Assembly: GCA_964355545.1 (NCBI GenBank)
Contig: CAYHEK010000076.1
Location: forward strand, 1-6,986
DNA from: JAPLGE01 sp964355545
Lineage (GTDB): Bacteria; Bipolaricaulota; Bipolaricaulia; UBA7950; UBA9294
Direction of reading: 5' to 3'
Length of the DNA stretch: 6,986 nt
Within the stretch, counting starts at the first letter, position 1. Each line of letters opens with the position of its first letter. The position numbers were made by a program, and so were the translations under genes. Positions 6,747 through 6,986 of the stretch are shown one piece after another. Below the pieces are notes generated by a model that saw only the letters and a list, made by a program, of their open reading frames with translations, ran no database searches and was not told the DNA's origin.

Positions 6747-6778
6747 GGGCCGGGCGTAACTTTACCCCGGGCCCTTTT
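6747..6778 (+). repeat. GC-rich inverted repeat with T-tail in the rpsF–hup intergenic region
   Basis: GGGCCGGGCGTAA (6747-6759) pairs with TTACCCCGGGCCC (6762-6774). It makes about 11-12 bp with one single-base bulge on each arm and a minimal loop. TTTT (6775-6778) follows on the + strand, so read as + RNA it resembles a short intrinsic terminator, yet no + gene lies just upstream. On the minus strand it spans the rpsF -10 region and likely start site, so it may instead be an operator or, if transcription starts further upstream, a leader hairpin. Its role is unresolved. Confidence 0.5.
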
Positions 6779-6787
6779 GGAAGTCAA
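6759..6787 (-). promoter_or_regulatory. Putative sigma-70 promoter of rpsF-ssb-rpsR
   Basis: On the minus strand TTGACT (6787-6782) is 5/6 to the -35 consensus. It is followed after exactly 17 bp by TAAAGT (6764-6759), 4/6 to the -10 consensus. Transcription would begin near 6752, giving a leader of about 30 nt before the rpsF GTG. The -10 box lies within a GC-rich inverted repeat. Confidence 0.5.
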
Positions 6788-6876
6788 ATTGCAGGAAACT
6801 AGGTTCTGGTAAGGAACGCCGCGGGTGTGACGGGCGGAGATTCGGGGAGCGGTAACGCGGGAATGCCCTTCTTCTC

Positions 6877-6905
6877 TTGACGAGAAAGTCCTTGGCCACT
6901 ATAAT
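6877..6905 (+). promoter_or_regulatory. Near-consensus sigma-70 promoter of the HU gene
   Basis: TTGACG (6877-6882, 5/6) and a perfect TATAAT (6900-6905) are separated by 17 bp, the optimal spacing. Transcription should begin about 6911-6913, leaving a leader of about 28 nt before the GTG at 6940. A 5-bp inverted repeat, TTCTC and GAGAA with a 5-nt spacer (6872-6886), brackets the -35 box. High promoter strength suits an abundant nucleoid protein. Confidence 0.85.
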
Positions 6906-6926
6906 GGGGCAAATCGTCTAGAACAG

Positions 6927-6935
6927 AGGGGGTGA
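6927..6935 (+). promoter_or_regulatory. Strong Shine-Dalgarno of the HU gene
   Basis: AGGGGGTGA matches the anti-Shine-Dalgarno complement AGGAGGTGA at 8 of 9 bases and ends 4 nt before the GTG at 6940. It fixes that GTG as the start. Confidence 0.8.
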
Positions 6936-6939
6936 CAGG

Positions 6940-6986
6940 GTGAATAAAGCGGAGTTCGTGGACAAGTTGGCGGCAAAGACGGGATT
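6940..6986 (+). CDS. HU-family DNA-binding protein (3'-partial)
   Basis: Only the first 15 complete codons are inside the window, reading MNKAEFVDKLAAKTG (GTG start). This is the conserved N-terminus of HU/IHF-type nucleoid proteins (compare the usual MNKxELVxxIAxKxG). These are small dimeric proteins that bend and compact DNA. The call also rests on a strong upstream promoter and ribosome binding site. The DNA-binding arm lies beyond the window, so HU cannot be told from IHF-like paralogues here. It is transcribed divergently from rpsF. Confidence 0.85.
   Translation, partial: MNKAEFVDKLAAKTG

Noticed and set aside
6722..6787. 22-residue N-terminal extension of bS6 from an upstream ATG
   Set aside because: It is unlike bS6 N-termini, covers the putative promoter, and the GTG at 6721 has a proper Shine-Dalgarno and gives the usual length.
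1..6986. A defence, mobile or secondary-metabolite system
   Set aside because: All genes but one are recognisable core functions in standard contexts, and no repeats, integrase, transposase or attachment sites were seen.

Overview
The window is from a GC-rich bacterial chromosome, densely coded and mostly house-keeping. It has no mobile elements, CRISPR array, tRNA or rRNA. The bacterial-type RimO, bS6, SSB, bS18 and HU proteins make it a bacterium. I cannot name the phylum. A fused SHMT–GcvT protein and a compact bS18 with a Cys3His metal site suggest a deep-branching or little-cultured lineage, for example Bipolaricaulota- or Chloroflexota-like, but that is inference only.

Layout, left to right. 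(1) The + strand carries rimO, missing only its first few codons at the window edge. (2) Convergent with it, 6 bp away, a minus-strand pair reads from right to left: an unrecognised nucleotidyltransferase-like gene, then a 1066-residue fusion of serine hydroxymethyltransferase (glyA) and glycine-cleavage aminomethyltransferase (gcvT). These two overlap by an ATGA stop/start and so are probably translationally coupled. (3) A 157-bp spacer follows. (4) Next is the classical rpsF–ssb–rpsR cluster on the minus strand, with gaps of 10 and 3 nt. (5) A 218-bp divergent intergenic region carries a likely rpsF promoter, a GC-rich inverted repeat, and a near-consensus sigma-70 promoter driving (6) the first codons of an HU-family gene on the + strand.

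Functionally, the right half serves translation (bS6, bS18), single-stranded DNA handling (SSB) and nucleoid structure (HU). RimO also serves translation, by modifying ribosomal protein uS12. The left-centre block serves one-carbon metabolism: SHMT and GcvT both produce or use 5,10-methylene-tetrahydrofolate and share the glycine/serine axis, so one polypeptide links two folate-dependent reactions.

The most notable object is the fusion protein. Between its two enzymes lies about 190 residues of extra sequence whose first half looks like a degenerate GcvT/YgfZ-type folate-binding half-domain. The coupled upstream gene of unknown function is the second item of interest. I see no evidence of an anti-phage or other exotic system.
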